64,000 nucleotides of DNA from Agelas oroides (GCA_949130485.1 OX422184.1:11911996-11975995), one strand, 5' to 3'; counted from the first letter of the stretch, positions 33,620 to 45,429 are shown. Notes: a model not told the origin generated them from the letters alone. Numbers and translations are program-made.

Positions 33620-34445
33620 CTTCACCAGTCACGTAGCAGTTGTAGGAGTCGTTGAAGTTTGTTTGGTGGTAGGCGTAATTCCATGGCACTCGAATCGATC
33701 TCAATGCCCAGCACTGTCAAACATGGTGCCGGGCCTTCTCTCTTTTCTTCGGCTAAAACCATGCCGAGTTGCTCGCAAGTTGCTACTAATGTGCGATAAA
33801 TGTGGAGGCATTGCGGGGAGTCAGGAGGGCCCACCAGCACAAAATCGTCAATGTAGTGGTATACATGTTCAATACCTCTTGCCGTGCTATCCATTCCAGT
33901 GCGTCGGCGATGGCTGAAAATATTAGGGGAGCCGATCGTAAACCGAAAGGTAGTGTGGTATCGGCGTAGTATGATCCCTGCCAGCACATGCCGAGTAGTG
34001 GCCTATCTTCGGGGTGTACCGGTACCTGTCTATATGCGCTTTTAACGTCACATTGTGCAATGTCGTCTACGGACACGTATGATAAGGAGCAGTTGTTCGA
34101 GTCAATGTCATCATTCACGCTGGTCCCTTGCGGATGTGAGAGGTCTAGAATGAGGCGCCACTTTCCTGGGTTGTTGCACTTCGGTATTACTCCGAACCTG
34201 CTTATATGCAAATTTACCATGATTGGGTCGAATGGTAGCTTGATTACCCTGTTTGCTTCACATTCAGCTCTGAGATACTCACCGACAACCTCTGGATGTT
34301 CGTACGCAGAGATAATATTCTGTTTTGCAGAGGTGCATGGTCGTGCTTTTACGTAGTTGAAGCCTATGCGGAAGCCTCTCGTGATTCCTTCCGTTATGTA
34401 TTCTGCAAACTCCCTATCTGGGTGAGTTTGGAGCGCCTCTCACCA
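33620..34445 (-). pseudogene. DIRS reverse transcriptase
   Basis: Minus-strand reading: REFAEYITEGITRGFRIGFN, then HISRFGVIPKCNNPGKWRLI, LDLSHPQGTSVNDDID, CDVKSAYRQVPVHPEDRPLL (first catalytic Asp region), TLPFGLRSAPLIFSAIADAL, and after a frameshift HVYHYIDDFVLVGPP (the YxDD box, as YIDD) and LTVLGIEIDSSAMELRLPP. Motif order is complete, with one frameshift before the YIDD box. Confidence 0.88.
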
Positions 34446-34449
34446 ATCT

Positions 34450-34965
34450 TGGTGGTGTAGGGGTGTTGTGATATTGCATAAAATGCTTGGAAGTGGTGCT
34501 GTATTGTGTGGCTTGCATGCTGCTAGAGCTGGCTACATGCACGTAAGGAAGTGGCCCAGAAACAGGGCTCATCATGGTAGCAACTGGTGGCTATATGCTG
34601 AATCCGTGCTGCATGCGTGTCCCACCATACACTTGATTCTTAGCTCCTGCCTGAATGACTGCAAATCGCATAATTATGTATTTTGTTTTGTGCGGTTGCA
34701 TAACAGTCGCACTGCTAAGAGGCTACACCCTTTTCATGAAGTAGATTTCAAAATCATGATTGTTTTGTCAAATACCAGTTTGAATGGCAGTATGATCACC
34801 TCTAACAGGAATGCACGAAATATTGTCACATCTGCTTGTTGGCAGATGGAGGATGAATATTGACCTACTACTTTATATGCATTTGCAGTCCTGGTCTATG
34901 CAGCCTGGCTAATAAAGGGGGTTATGTTATATGTCAAACAGTAGAAGGAACCTCCCAGTCATCTT
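34450..34965. other. Unassigned stretch between DIRS gag and RT
   Basis: A 131-codon plus-strand frame (34468-34863) lies here, opposite to the element. I recognise nothing in it; it may be a secondary insertion. Confidence 0.35.
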
Positions 34966-34999
34966 GAATTAGCTAAGGGGTTCTAATGTGATACAAGGG

Positions 35000-35590
35000 C
35001 TCAGGAGTAGTAATGAGATGAGGGGTAACTTGTGATGCAGTAACTTGGTATTATGTTTCCGCTTGTTTGCAAAGTTGCAAAGTTTAGGTAGGGTTTCCTC
35101 CCAAAGATGATCCTGCTTGGGTGGTGCCACGTGAGCAGCTTTTTGCCGGATGTCTACCTCCACAGATACCGCAGCTGTGCCGGTACTTGCACTTGTCTTT
35201 GAAGAAGCAGATACCTTTTGCATTAAATTCTGCACATATATCAGCAGGCCACACCTTTCGCCTTTTGTCGCCCCATGTGGAGCTAATGTTTGCTTTGCCT
35301 GCCTCCGATAGAGGTTGTTTACGGAGCTTTAGAGAACAGGACACTGCTGTAGGGAACTGCTGTCGCAGATGTTGCAAACCTACAACTCTCTGGCTCTACC
35401 TGTGAAGAACCTGGTGTAAAGATCTGTATCAAGCTTTGCACATTTGCGATTACCAGATGCTGCTGCGTTCACACGGTAGTGTGTTTCATAGGCACGCCAG
35501 TAGAGACCATCATATTGCTGACTTGCTTTGATAATGGTGAGCTGATACGCTAAAAGATCCAATGTGGCTTCTGGATACTTGGTGGACATT
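35000..35590 (-). pseudogene. DIRS gag-like protein with CCCH-type zinc cluster
   Basis: YPEATLDLLAYQLTIIKASQ and YWRAYETHYRVNAA lead, after a frame change near 35400, to CAEFNAKGICFFKDKCKYRH, a C-x-C-x-C-x-H cluster, followed by CGICGGRHPAKSC. This is typical of the first protein of DIRS elements. It lies upstream of the reverse transcriptase on the same strand. Confidence 0.7.
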
Positions 35591-35994
35591 GCAGCTACAT
35601 AGACCGTGAAGGCTTGTAACTATTCTCTCCTATTAGGTGCAATCCAGAAATGTATTGGAAAGATGCTGACCAGGATAGATTTTGTAGAATAAGTCTGTAT
35701 CCCGTGCATGTATTAACAATTCCAACCCACAGCAGTGTTCTTTATGGATTCACGATGCTGGTGATACCAAATTTGTGCGATAACAGTTGTTCCTTTCCAC
35801 CGATCATGTGTAAGATGTTGGCTGTATTGAGTATAGGATTAGTGGGGGCGTGTCCCACCTAGCAGTAAAAATTACCAAATTACTTGAATTATGCGCGCTG
35901 GAGAGAAAATTCCAATGCAGAGCGTCATTGCGCTATGCTTGAGGATTCTAAAAATGCCCACTTTGTCAGGTCTATCTCACCCTCCGTGTCCGCC

Positions 35995-36152
35995 AATTGT
36001 GTAAGCAGCCAGAGAAGTATGAGGCAATGAAGAATGCCTTGGGTGATGTCATTGATCAAGTCGAACGTTTGAAATCTGTGACAGTGAATGGACAAAAGTA
36101 CAATGTCAAATTTTACCTTGGAGGAGACTGGAAATTGCTGGCAATGGCTACA
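35995..36152 (+). pseudogene. Solo exon of a transposon protein
   Basis: The plus strand reads QPEKYEAMKNALGDVIDQVE, then SVTVNGQKYNVKFYLGGDWK and LLAMATG, ending at a GTAAACC donor. The pattern 'I-v-V-G--Y-V-F-LGGD-K-L' is familiar from transposon-encoded proteins in sponges and cnidarians where a CxWC block follows; here only this exon is seen. Family unresolved. Confidence 0.5.
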
Positions 36153-36977
36153 GGTAAACCAAGAATTACCATAAACTAATAATTCACCCAAGCTGTTCAT
36201 CCCGCCCACCCCCCCCCATCACCCTCCCCCCCCACCCACCCACCCATCACCCCCCATCCCCTAAATTGTCTAGTTGCATAAATTCAAATCTTTGAGCTAC
36301 AAGTAGCACTGAAAGCTTGATACTGTTAATAACCAGAATAGATACCTGAAACTTTTGTAATATGCAGGGATAGAAAATTACGTTCAAAAATAGCTTGTTA
36401 AAACCATGTGTAACTTTTTTGCTGCCTCGTCCGAAAAGGAAATACCAAAGTTCTTGCTCTTCCATTGGCCTTGCCTACGAGCCCATACCATGCTGCAGCA
36501 GATGTATAATATTTCATTTGCTAAATCCCAGGTAGAAGACTGTTTGGAGTTGCATTTAAAGTATGTTGATTATCAAACATCAGCCCACCTATCCTGCAAT
36601 TCTAATGTCTGCTGGACCTCTGGGTGCGCAACAAGAGTGCAATGTCTCTTAAGTGTCCGAGCATGAATTAGTCCCTCTACAGTACCTCTGCAACTGCTTA
36701 TTGAGTCGCTCTCGCATTCGTGCGCAGCGCTTTAAGTGATTGATATACCATCCGTTTCTGTATAATTGCTTCTGGTGTACCAGAATCTAGTAGTGCCAGT
36801 TGCAAATGAGCTATGGTTTGTGAGGTTTCCACTGATGTTGGCCTCACTGGACTCTGTGTGGCAGCAATTGGAACCACTTGGTTATTAGAGCCATGTTCGT
36901 AGTATTTTTACCTATCCGGATTTGTAAAACTAAGACTCAAACTCCTGGACTCCTCTTTTTCCATTGAGGTAAAAAAC

Positions 36978-37043
36978 TAGCCTCATTCCCAGGCACCCCC
37001 TCATGTGCGAACGAAAAGTTGAAAGGAAAGGCGAGAGCCTGGT
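36978..37043. mobile_element. Solo terminus of the RecQ-element family
   Basis: TAGCCTCATTCCCAGGCACC begins a hairpin closed by GAGAGCCTGG about 50 bp on, the same terminal architecture as 38901 and 44978. I found no partner end, so it is a solo or truncated copy. Confidence 0.6.
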
Positions 37044-38900
37044 AAAATTTATCGTGAGAAACATCATAGGTAGAGAGAACTTAAATACATGTGGGCGAAT
37101 CATGCAAAATTACTCGCTTACCTGACAGACTGACCCTTTCAAGGCGCTATTAAATGCCAAGGCAGCCCTTTCCTAAGCTTTGCTCAAGCCTTCTCTGTGC
37201 TTATTGTTCAAAAAACTGCCAGAACAAGCTCCTATAGGGAAGCAATGGCCGACTTGCATGATGTCACGTACGAGGGCTGGGGTAAAACTTCAACGGCGTG
37301 CCATAGAGAATGTATGGGGATTTTGTTGCATGCATTGACCACAGCAGAATGTTCTATCACCTGAATAGTTTCTAGGTGCTTCAGACGTTGCGCAACGTTT
37401 CGGCTAGCATGCAAAGCTATGGACGGCACTCAAAGAGTCCCAATTATAATCATTACAACTGCCCTTGCAGTTACCTAAAGTTAGAGTCAGCCTCAGCGAT
37501 AACTTACCTTGGTTGAATAGATCCTGTAGAAGGTACAGAACCCGCTGCCCCGCCCACATATACTTGCTCCCCATGATTTAGCCATGGTTCAGCCACACTT
37601 TGCCATGCCGTATTTTTGAGATAGGATAAGACTAAAATTGTACGTACAGAACAACGGTTTAACACTGATTGTGCAAGTTAGCTGTGCTCTTTCTTGGACA
37701 GAACAGCTCTTCGAGGATTGTCTCTTGGATCTGCATGGTCGCCTTAGTCGGTATCTAAGGAGAACATCAATTTTTGGCCCTGTGAAAGTGTACAGAGGGG
37801 AAGAGAGTCTACTCTCTGGTTACTCTCTCCAAGAAAAAGCTGCATACCCACATGAAGTACAACAGCATCCCAGCAGCTGCAACTTATTAAATTCAATGTT
37901 GAACCTTGGTAAAATCTCTATCAGCACATCAAGCTTCTAAAATGAAAGCGGCTAGCCAATCATCAAGGATAGTAGTGGGACAAACTCTCTCCAAAGGAGT
38001 CACAACGTAGCTCTGTTATCAAGGATGAGGTGATCTCATGCTGCATCCTGGTGAAGTTACACCGCACAAGGTACTTCATATACTGCCCCCCTTCTCAACC
38101 TGCCTGTCTCTTCTTCACTCTCTCTGTTTCAGAGCATTCCCTGACTTGAACACTGTGTTGACGTACATCTTGGATGTATGCTAGGAAGAGTAGTTTGGGG
38201 TCTGTTGTGTTCGTCTCTGTGGGACTCTGTTGGTGTTGGTGCCCATTCAGAATTCTGTTGATCACGGGTTTGGGTTAGCCATTTGCTTGGAATAGTTTGT
38301 CTAGGTGAGTGAGTTCGTTGTTTTTGGTTGAAAGGTCGCAGATATTGTTGGCACTGTCTCTTTGGCCTTTGATTACTCCTGGGGGAACAATGGTATTGTG
38401 CTGCCAGTGGCAAACGTGCCAGGATGCCGTACAGATTGAAGGTTGCCGTAAAGGGTGGACTTTGTCTTTGATCTGATGCAGCAGTGCAGTGACAAATGAA
38501 CTGTAGCAACTGCTGGGCAAAACCTAGTCTCATCTGCAGACCAAATTTTTTGTGCATGTCCTGTGCCATGGCCTTGTGAAAATTAAAAAATATGATCTAG
38601 ACACTTCCACTGAAAAGAACTTTTTGAGTCACTTCAAGCTTTTTTTGGTAAGTATTTACTATCAAGTAAAGCCATAGATAGTAAAGTGCCAGTCTACAAT
38701 ATCTGTGGTAAAGCTCTGTTGGGGATTTAGTGGGCAATCACAGGGTTGGCTAGGTCTGGCTTGTGAGACTAGTAATTCGGTACAGTAAATTGAATTGTGG
38801 TCTCCCAGGCCAGATGCGACCACCTGTGTTTGCTCACTAAGTTGCCGACAGTATTAAAGGAATACAAGAATAAAAACATTATCATGTCACTACTCTTCTT
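37044..38900. other. No recognised gene
   Basis: Open frames around 37638-37940 (plus) and 38129-38569 (minus) carry no recognisable motif. Confidence 0.4.
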
Positions 38901-39902
38901 TAGCCTCGTTCCCAGGCTCTCCCCTCGCCCCGACGAAAATAAAAACGGAGGGGGAGAGCCTGGGACCAATTCGCACGTGATATCGCGGCACGTAGACGTC
39001 ACAGCAATAATTACAAAAGTCGTGACTGTGATGGACTGCTTATTATTATGATTTATATTGCTTATCATTATGATTTATAGTTCCATAGGGTTTTCCATAT
39101 TTGGTTATTTCTGTAACACTTCTTTTGCTGTATAAGATAGGGCAGGTGCACGTTTGCTACAAATACTGTGGGTTCCTGTGTTTGTGTATCACCTTTAGGT
39201 TATGTCTTTTGGTTCAATATATAATATTTACATTCTGGTTTTCCTGTTAGGTCAGTTGTGCAATCCTTTTGGTTATAGATCATTTTGATACTGTAACTAC
39301 TTAAAGCTCTGGAAGTTCAATTGTGTGTGTGTTCAGTTGAGTTCGATTTTGTTTGCTGCTAAGTTTGATTATCTCTCGGCTGTCGCGCAGACTCGGCCCA
39401 CTCTATCACAGTGACGCAATTATGCAGCCACGTGATTGGCTGACTCGAACAGCTACGATATAACTACTGAAACAAGTGAGCTGTGACTGCGTCGGTGAGA
39501 CCTCGACACGGGTCAAACAGCAACGACGGCGGAGAAGTACCCAATACGTAGGAAAAACTGCCTATTTTCTGTTACCATGTTCCGCTTTAAAAAAAAGGGC
39601 TACGAGGCTATGAAGAAAGACTTTAGTTGGCTAGCGCTACACTCTGGCATACAAAATAAACTCACAACCACATTTTAAAGCTCCAACATAGCTACACAAC
39701 AATAAATGAGTTGTAGTAACAAACTCCTGAGCTGAGAGTACTTCGCAGCTCCTTCACGGTCTTCATGTGAGTGACGTTTCAGGTTATTTAATGGTTAGTG
39801 CAAAGTCGTTGTGCCGCGATATCACGTGCGAATCGGTCCCAGGCTCTCCCCCTCCGTTTTTATTTTTTGTCGGGACGAGGGGAGAGCCTGGGAACGAGGC
39901 TA
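38901..39902. mobile_element. 1,002-bp non-autonomous relative of the RecQ element
   Basis: Terminal inverted repeats of about 90 bp start TAGCCTCGTTCCCAGGCTCT and each contain a subterminal hairpin closed by GAGAGCCTGGGACC; the inner TIR parts include ATATCGCGGCAC and its complement. Flanks ACTCTTCTT (left) and ACTGTTCTT (right) form a 9-bp target duplication with one mismatch. No coding capacity is visible. Termini and duplication length match the element at 17736-23344, which suggests mobilisation by the same transposase. Confidence 0.85.
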
Positions 39903-40506
39903 ACTGTTCTTATATCTACAAGAAAATATAAAACATTAAAAATGTATATCATGTCTCCAGTGGATGCGAAGGTGAATACTGCAAGTTACTAGTGAAACAG
40001 ACTTCCTGGCGTTTCACATCCACCTACGATATATATTATCTACTAGTGTAAATGTAGAACATTGTTGGGCAAGCCTGAGCAAGATAAGTAATACTTAGCC
40101 AGTCTTATAACCAGGTTTGAGTACTACTGGTACCAGCTTGTGCCTGTTTTGCTCTATGATGCTTCCTTTTGGTATGGGCATGCTGGGTGAGGGGGCTACA
40201 GGTATTACCCCTGTTACATGCTGCAGCACTATTACTATTACTACTACACAGAAAAAAAAACTGGTGTGCTATTTGGGTAAAACTGGTTCTGCTGTGCTGC
40301 ATAACATATTAGCACATGCAAGTACTAATTTCCCTATTAGCACCCTGTCATAACAGCGGTTTGACACACCACATGTGCTAGTTCCTCATCATCAAAACTG
40401 TATGACACACTACATGTGCTAGTTCCTCATCACCAAAACTGTATGACACACCACGTGTGCTAGTTTCTCATCATGATCAGCACACTAACACAACAACTGC
40501 ATAACT

Positions 40507-42364
40507 AACAATTTCAGGTCAGCTAATACTTGACCAAACTATACAAAATGGGTATCAAACAGTTCCATTTGGTGTGTACAATCATAATCAGTCACATATT
40601 ATACCAATATTTCCATTGCATGACAAGCATCAGAGTATGATCATATACACAAACTATCACAAGTGTGTCCCACAAAGTAACCAATATGTACAAGTGGTAA
40701 AATCACAACCGTACCTAGACTCTTTTTGAACCACTCATACCAAAATGAAAACAAACATCAGATTGTACACATCGAATGGAACTGTTTGATACCCATTTGG
40801 TATAGTTTGGTCAAGTATTAGCTGTTTCGGGCCTGAAATTGTTAGTTACAAGTAACCGATATGTACAAGTGGTAAAATCACAACCGTACCTAGATTCTTT
40901 TCGAACTACTCATACCAAAATGAAAACAAACATCAGATTATGAATGTACACATCAAATGGAACTGTTTGATACCCATTTTGTATAGTTTGGTCAAGTATT
41001 TGCTGCTTCAGGGATGATATTGTTAGTTACAACTAACCGATACGTTGGTAAAACCACAACCGTACCCAGACTATTTTCAGAACACCTACTCCAAAATGAA
41101 AACAATATGAATGTACACACCAAATAGAACTGTTTGATACCCATTTGGTATAGTTTGGTCAGGTATTAGCTGTTTCGGGCCTGAAATTGTTAGTTACAAG
41201 TAACCGATATGTACAAGTGGTAAAATCACAACCGTACCTAGACTCTTTTTGAACTACTCATACCAAAATGAAGACAAACATCAGATTATGAATGTACACA
41301 TCAAATGGAACTGTTTGACACCCATTTTGTATACTTTGGTCAAGTATTAGCTGCTTCAGGGATGATATTGTTAGTTACAAGTAACCGATTAATGTACAAG
41401 TGGTAAAATCACAACCCCGTACCTAGACTCTTTTTGAACTACTCATACCAAAATGAAGACAAACATCAGATTATGAATGTACACATCAAATGGAACTGTT
41501 TGACACCCATTTTGTATACTTTGGTCAAGTATTAGCTGCTTCAGGGATGATATTGTTAGTTACAAGTAACCGATTAATGTACAAGTGGTAAAATCACAAC
41601 CGTACCTAGACTCTTTTTGAACTACTCATACCAAAATGAAAACAAACATCAGATTATGAATGTACACATCAAATGGAACTGTTTGATACCCATTTTGTAT
41701 AGTTTGGTCAAGTATTTGCTGCTTCTGGGATGATATTGTTAGTTACAACTAACCGATACGTTGGTAAAACCACAACCGTACCCAGACTATTTTCAGAACA
41801 CCTACTCCAAAACGAAAACAAACATCAGATTATGAATGTACACACCAAATGAAACTGTTTGATACCCATTTGGTATAGTTTGGTCAAGTATTAGCTGTTT
41901 CGGGCCTGAAATTGTTAGTTACAAGTAACCGATATGTACAAGTGGTAAAATCACAACCGTACCTAGACTCTTTTTGAACTACTCATACCAAAATGAAGAC
42001 AAACATCAGATTATGAATGTACACATCAAATGGAACTGTTTGACACCCATTTTGTATACTTTGGTCAAGTATTAGCTGTTTCAGGGATGATATTGTTAGT
42101 TACAAGTAACCGATTAATGTACAAGTGGTAAAATCACAACCGTACCTAGACTCTTTTTGAACTACTCCTACCATAGTTTTGAATGATGCCACAGCAAGTG
42201 CAACAGCTGTCTCTTCCAACAAAACCTTTCCATTGGGCAATTCCATTTTGTGTTTGCCCCTTGACACATCTCTTCATTGAGTAGCTTTTGGGAATTTCGG
42301 ACAGTGACTCCTGCAGTTACTTGTCACTAACAATTTCAGGCCCGAAACAGCTAATACTTGACCA
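40507..42364. repeat. ~180-bp satellite array, about nine units, with inverted border fragments
   Basis: The marker GTAACCGATATGTACAAGTG recurs near 40674, 40850, 41030, 41199, 41377, 41561, 41744, 41925 and 42105 (spacing 169-184 bp). Each unit also contains ACAAACATCAGATTATGAAT and GAACTGTTTGATACCCATTT. Three variants can be told apart (GATATGTACAAGTGG; GATACGTTGG; GATTAATGTACAAG), in the order a a b a c c b a c. Inverted fragments of the unit lie at both borders (about 40507-40590 and 42327-42364). Confidence 0.92.
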
Positions 42365-42880
42365 TGATGGAGCCAAGGCTTGCAGGCTTTGGTTCGCAAG
42401 GACAAACTTCGCCTGTATCATGCACCTTATAAGGGTTCTGAGTTTCATAAACAAGTAAGAAAATGGGTAGCTGCACAAAGTTTGCTGCTGTGGATAAGAA
42501 ACATTCCACATTGGCCTTCCGAGTTTTACCCACAGCACACATCAGCACACTTCGTGTTCTATGCCACTCAATGTATTGATTGAGGCTATAATTAACACCT
42601 TTTCTCCATGCGCTGTAGCTGCATCTGGTTTAACAGGTCAGCTTAGTGCACTGTGACAGTTTTCTGTGGGGCTTAAAGCAAGTTAGGATGTTCACGATTG
42701 ATAACACCCTCCGTATTGATTCTGAGGTATTACTAATGTATGGTAGCTGCAACAGCTGCAACAGTGCGCTCGCCAAAGCTGTTCAAATGGCTTGCACATT
42801 CAGGCCGTGGTTCAACGCCATTTTCCACTAGTACAACACACATGCGAAAGGGTCTTGACACGTGACTAAATGAGTCTCCC
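42365..42880. other. No recognised gene
   Basis: Short frames only between the satellite and the minisatellite. Confidence 0.4.
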
Positions 42881-42884
42881 ATTT

Positions 42885-43262
42885 ATAAATGCGCGTCCTC
42901 ATATATAAATGGGACGGATGTTCACATGGCGTGTGCTTATCACGTGATATGGCGAGCGGCTGCAAGTTTAGTAAATGGTATCCTCATTTATAAATGGAAG
43001 CCTTCATTTATTTAAATGGGAGCCCTCGTTTATAAATGGGAGCCTCATTTATAAATGGGAGCCTTCATTTATTCAAATGGGAACCTTCATTTATAAATGG
43101 GAGCCTTCATTTATTTCAATGGGAGCCCTCATTTATAAATGGTAGCCTCCTTTATAAATGGGAGCCTTCATTTATTTAAATGTTAGCCTCATTTATAAAT
43201 GGGAGCCTTCATTTGTTTAAATGGGAGCCCTCATTTATAAATGCACCCCATCATTTATAAAA
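42885..43262. repeat. Minisatellite of CATTTATAAATGGGAGCC units
   Basis: About 19 copies of a roughly 20-bp unit, CATTTATAAATGGGAGCCT, alternating with a version in which TTTAAA or TTCAAA replaces TATAAA, giving a ~42-bp higher-order period. Each unit contains the short palindrome ATTTATAAAT. Confidence 0.9.
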
Positions 43263-43369
43263 TTAATGAAGACATTTTGCTTAGTTTTGGTACAAACAGC
43301 ATCCCATAATAATTATTCAGTTGTAGTGGTTGACATTGGAACTACTGTAATCCTTAGTCATGTAGTTGG

Positions 43370-43880
43370 TCAGCACTTTCTCTCGAGCTTCCAGGTGCAA
43401 TTGATCATTTCGCCTGGTAATCAGAATGTCGTCAATAACACTGTCACACCAGGCAGTCCTTGGAGAAGTATCTCCCACTTCTGGTTGTTGCTGGGAATGG
43501 ACCCTCCCTGTGGGGCAGAAACTGGGTGAACGAGATTTGATTGGATTGGGGCTGTATCAAGCACATTCAAAACGGATCACAGTTACTCCCGACAAAGTAT
43601 GCTGAGTTATTTGGAGTATCTTCTCCATAGTCTGCTGAAAGATCATGGAAGCAGAGGCAATCCTGAATGGCAATCGGTTATACTGATACAAACCGTTGTG
43701 GGTATTGATGGGTCCCTAAGCTGAATGGGACACTAGTACGTATGATAACGAAGTCACCGTCAACCCCGTTCTCCAGGTGGATCAGTACCCTGTGCCGAAA
43801 GCAGAGGACCTTTTTACCAATGTGTCAGTAAAGCTTTACTCAAGTTTCCAGTACTAGCTCCAAGCAGATGTGGAAGTACG
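43370..43880. pseudogene. Scrambled Gypsy reverse transcriptase pieces
   Basis: On the plus strand at about 43740-43880: VTVNPVLQVDQYPVPKAEDL, the first part of a Gypsy RT. On the minus strand at about 43705-43600: HNGLYQYNRLPFRIASASMI followed by FQQTMEKIL, and at about 43445-43400 VIDDILITRRNDQLHLE, the catalytic DD box region. So the later RT segments are on the opposite strand and upstream of the earlier one. Further pol pieces follow on the plus strand from 44345. Confidence 0.75.
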
Positions 43881-44340
43881 GACTAAGGAAGGTATCCATA
43901 GCCTAAAGACTTCCAGTCAATAGCCTACGGTGGTTAAGGAGTTAATCCAATTATAGTTGCAATTAGTGTAACATTAGGTGTTCTGCATTTGTAACGGAGA
44001 TCGTGTGATAGTTTCAGTGCTACACCACCCCTGTGGACTAGTTCAAGTTCTTTGAGTGGTGAGTGCAATACCCAGTGATGAATAATGACTTCCATGTGAG
44101 TGTAGTCCACATACAGTACAGGTGATGCTGACTGCATTTAACACCAGCTGAGTGCAGATTGCATGAACACTGCAGTTCCATGCTGAATATACAGAGTATA
44201 CACAAGACATGCATAAACCTGTGTATTAGATCTATGCAATTAGCATTTTCCCAGTAAGATTGCTACTCCTGAGCTGTTTAGCAACAACAATTTATCAAAC
44301 AATGAACAATGGAGCCTAGCTGGCTTCCCATCTAACATTT
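43881..44340. other. No recognised gene
   Basis: Nothing recognisable between the two Gypsy pieces. Confidence 0.35.
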
Positions 44341-44344
44341 GGGT

Positions 44345-44977
44345 AGTGGGGTACATGTAAACTGACCAACGGTGAGAAGAACTATCCTCAAATGGAACGG
44401 GAGGCTTTGTCACTGGTGTATGCAATCAATGCTGATGGCTTGTCTCAGCTACCAGTACAAAGTGGAAAGCCAGAATGTCAGTACGGAGGGAGATTGTTTG
44501 ATGTGGGGGAATCGCATAGTTATCCCTCAGAAACTGCGCAGACGTATAGTGGAGGAATTGTATCGGGGGCACCCAGGATGGCTCATATGAATCAGTAGCA
44601 CGTAGCTACTTATGGTGGCCAGGACTTGATAAAGAGCTGGAGGAGTGTGTGCAGAACTGTCTCTCGCCAAACAGCACCACTTCACCCGTGGGTGTGGCCG
44701 AGTAAACCGTGGAAGAGACATTTGGATTTTGCAAGTCCGTTCATGGGGAGAATGTACCTCATCGCCAAGTGAGCTCTTCATGGGACGTACATTACGTACC
44801 CGATTGGATCTCCTCAGACCAACTTGTGACAGAGTGGTAGATGGGAGACAAGCACAGCAGAAAACCGACCACAACAGACGGGCTTGGTCAAGAGAACTGC
44901 ACGTTGGTCAGCAAGTGATGGCTCGAAATCTGAGACAAGGTGTGCCATGGGTGGCAAGAGTGATAATAGAGAGACTC
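44345..44977 (+). pseudogene. Gypsy RNase H-integrase remnant with internal deletions
   Basis: Plus strand: LTNGEKNYPQMEREALSLVY (start of RNase H) jumps at about 44430 to ADGLSQLP (its end), so the RNase H core is deleted. Then LMWGNRIVIPQKLRRRIVEE, LYRGHPG, ARSYLWWPGLDKELEECVQN (integrase zinc region), VWPSKPWKRHLDFASPFMGR (start of the core); at about 44755 it jumps to the integrase C-terminal side (ELFMGRTLRTRLDLLRPTCD, LHVGQQVMARNLRQGVPWVA). The integrase core is therefore missing. The remnant is cut off at 44977 by the element that starts there. Confidence 0.85.
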
Positions 44978-45426
44978 TAGCCTCGTTCCCAGGCCTCCCC
45001 CGTTTTCGTTCTTCGGTTTGCGTTCAATATAATACACGGAGGCAGAAGAGCGCGAGAAACGGGGAAGGCCTGGGAACACTTATCACGGGAATGACGTCAG
45101 GTGGACGCGAGGTGGACGTAGGGAGGGCGGTGCCCGACTACAAGTACGGGCGTAATAAACCTGAGAGCGAGTTTCTTACCGGTCAAGCGGAGTACTCGCG
45201 ATCTTGTGAACGTCTGGAGTCTTGCCTGGCGATAGAGCGCTCGATGATGAAGTCTAGTACGTTATTTCTGAATGCAGACCCCTCCCCCCTACGTCCACCT
45301 CGCATCCACTGACGTCATTCACGTGATAAGTGTTCCCAGGCCTTCCCCGTTTTTCGCGCTCTTTCGCCTCCATGTATTGAACGCAAACCGAAGAATGAAA
45401 ACGGGGGAGGCCTGGGAACGAGGCTA
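44978..45426. mobile_element. 449-bp non-autonomous relative of the RecQ element
   Basis: Terminal inverted repeats of about 130 bp starting TAGCCTCGTTCCCAGGCCTC, each a hairpin closed by GAAGGCCTGGGAACACTTAT, with the inner parts containing CGTGATAAGTGTTCCCAGG. It interrupts the Gypsy integrase C-terminus. Flanks GAGAGACTC and GTTATATAC do not match, so no 9-bp duplication is left. No coding capacity. Confidence 0.85.
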
Positions 45427-45429
45427 GTT

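Larger units (their letters stand above)
32330..35600 (-). mobile_element. DIRS-like tyrosine-recombinase retrotransposon, decayed
   Basis: On the minus strand the order gag (35589-35000), reverse transcriptase (34445-33620), RNase H (33452-33240) and tyrosine recombinase (33100-32340) matches DIRS1-type elements, which use a tyrosine recombinase instead of an integrase. Frameshifts and stops occur in each part, an unrelated-looking 500-bp stretch separates gag from RT, and the catalytic half of the recombinase is on the opposite strand. Terminal repeats were not identified. Confidence 0.85.

Noticed and set aside
39420-39560. Possible coding sequence within the 38901-39902 element
   Set aside because: Frames are short and broken; the element looks non-coding.
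40674-42180. CRISPR-like regular spacing of repeats at 40.7-42.2 kb
   Set aside because: The whole ~180-bp unit is repeated, with no unique spacers; it is a tandem satellite.
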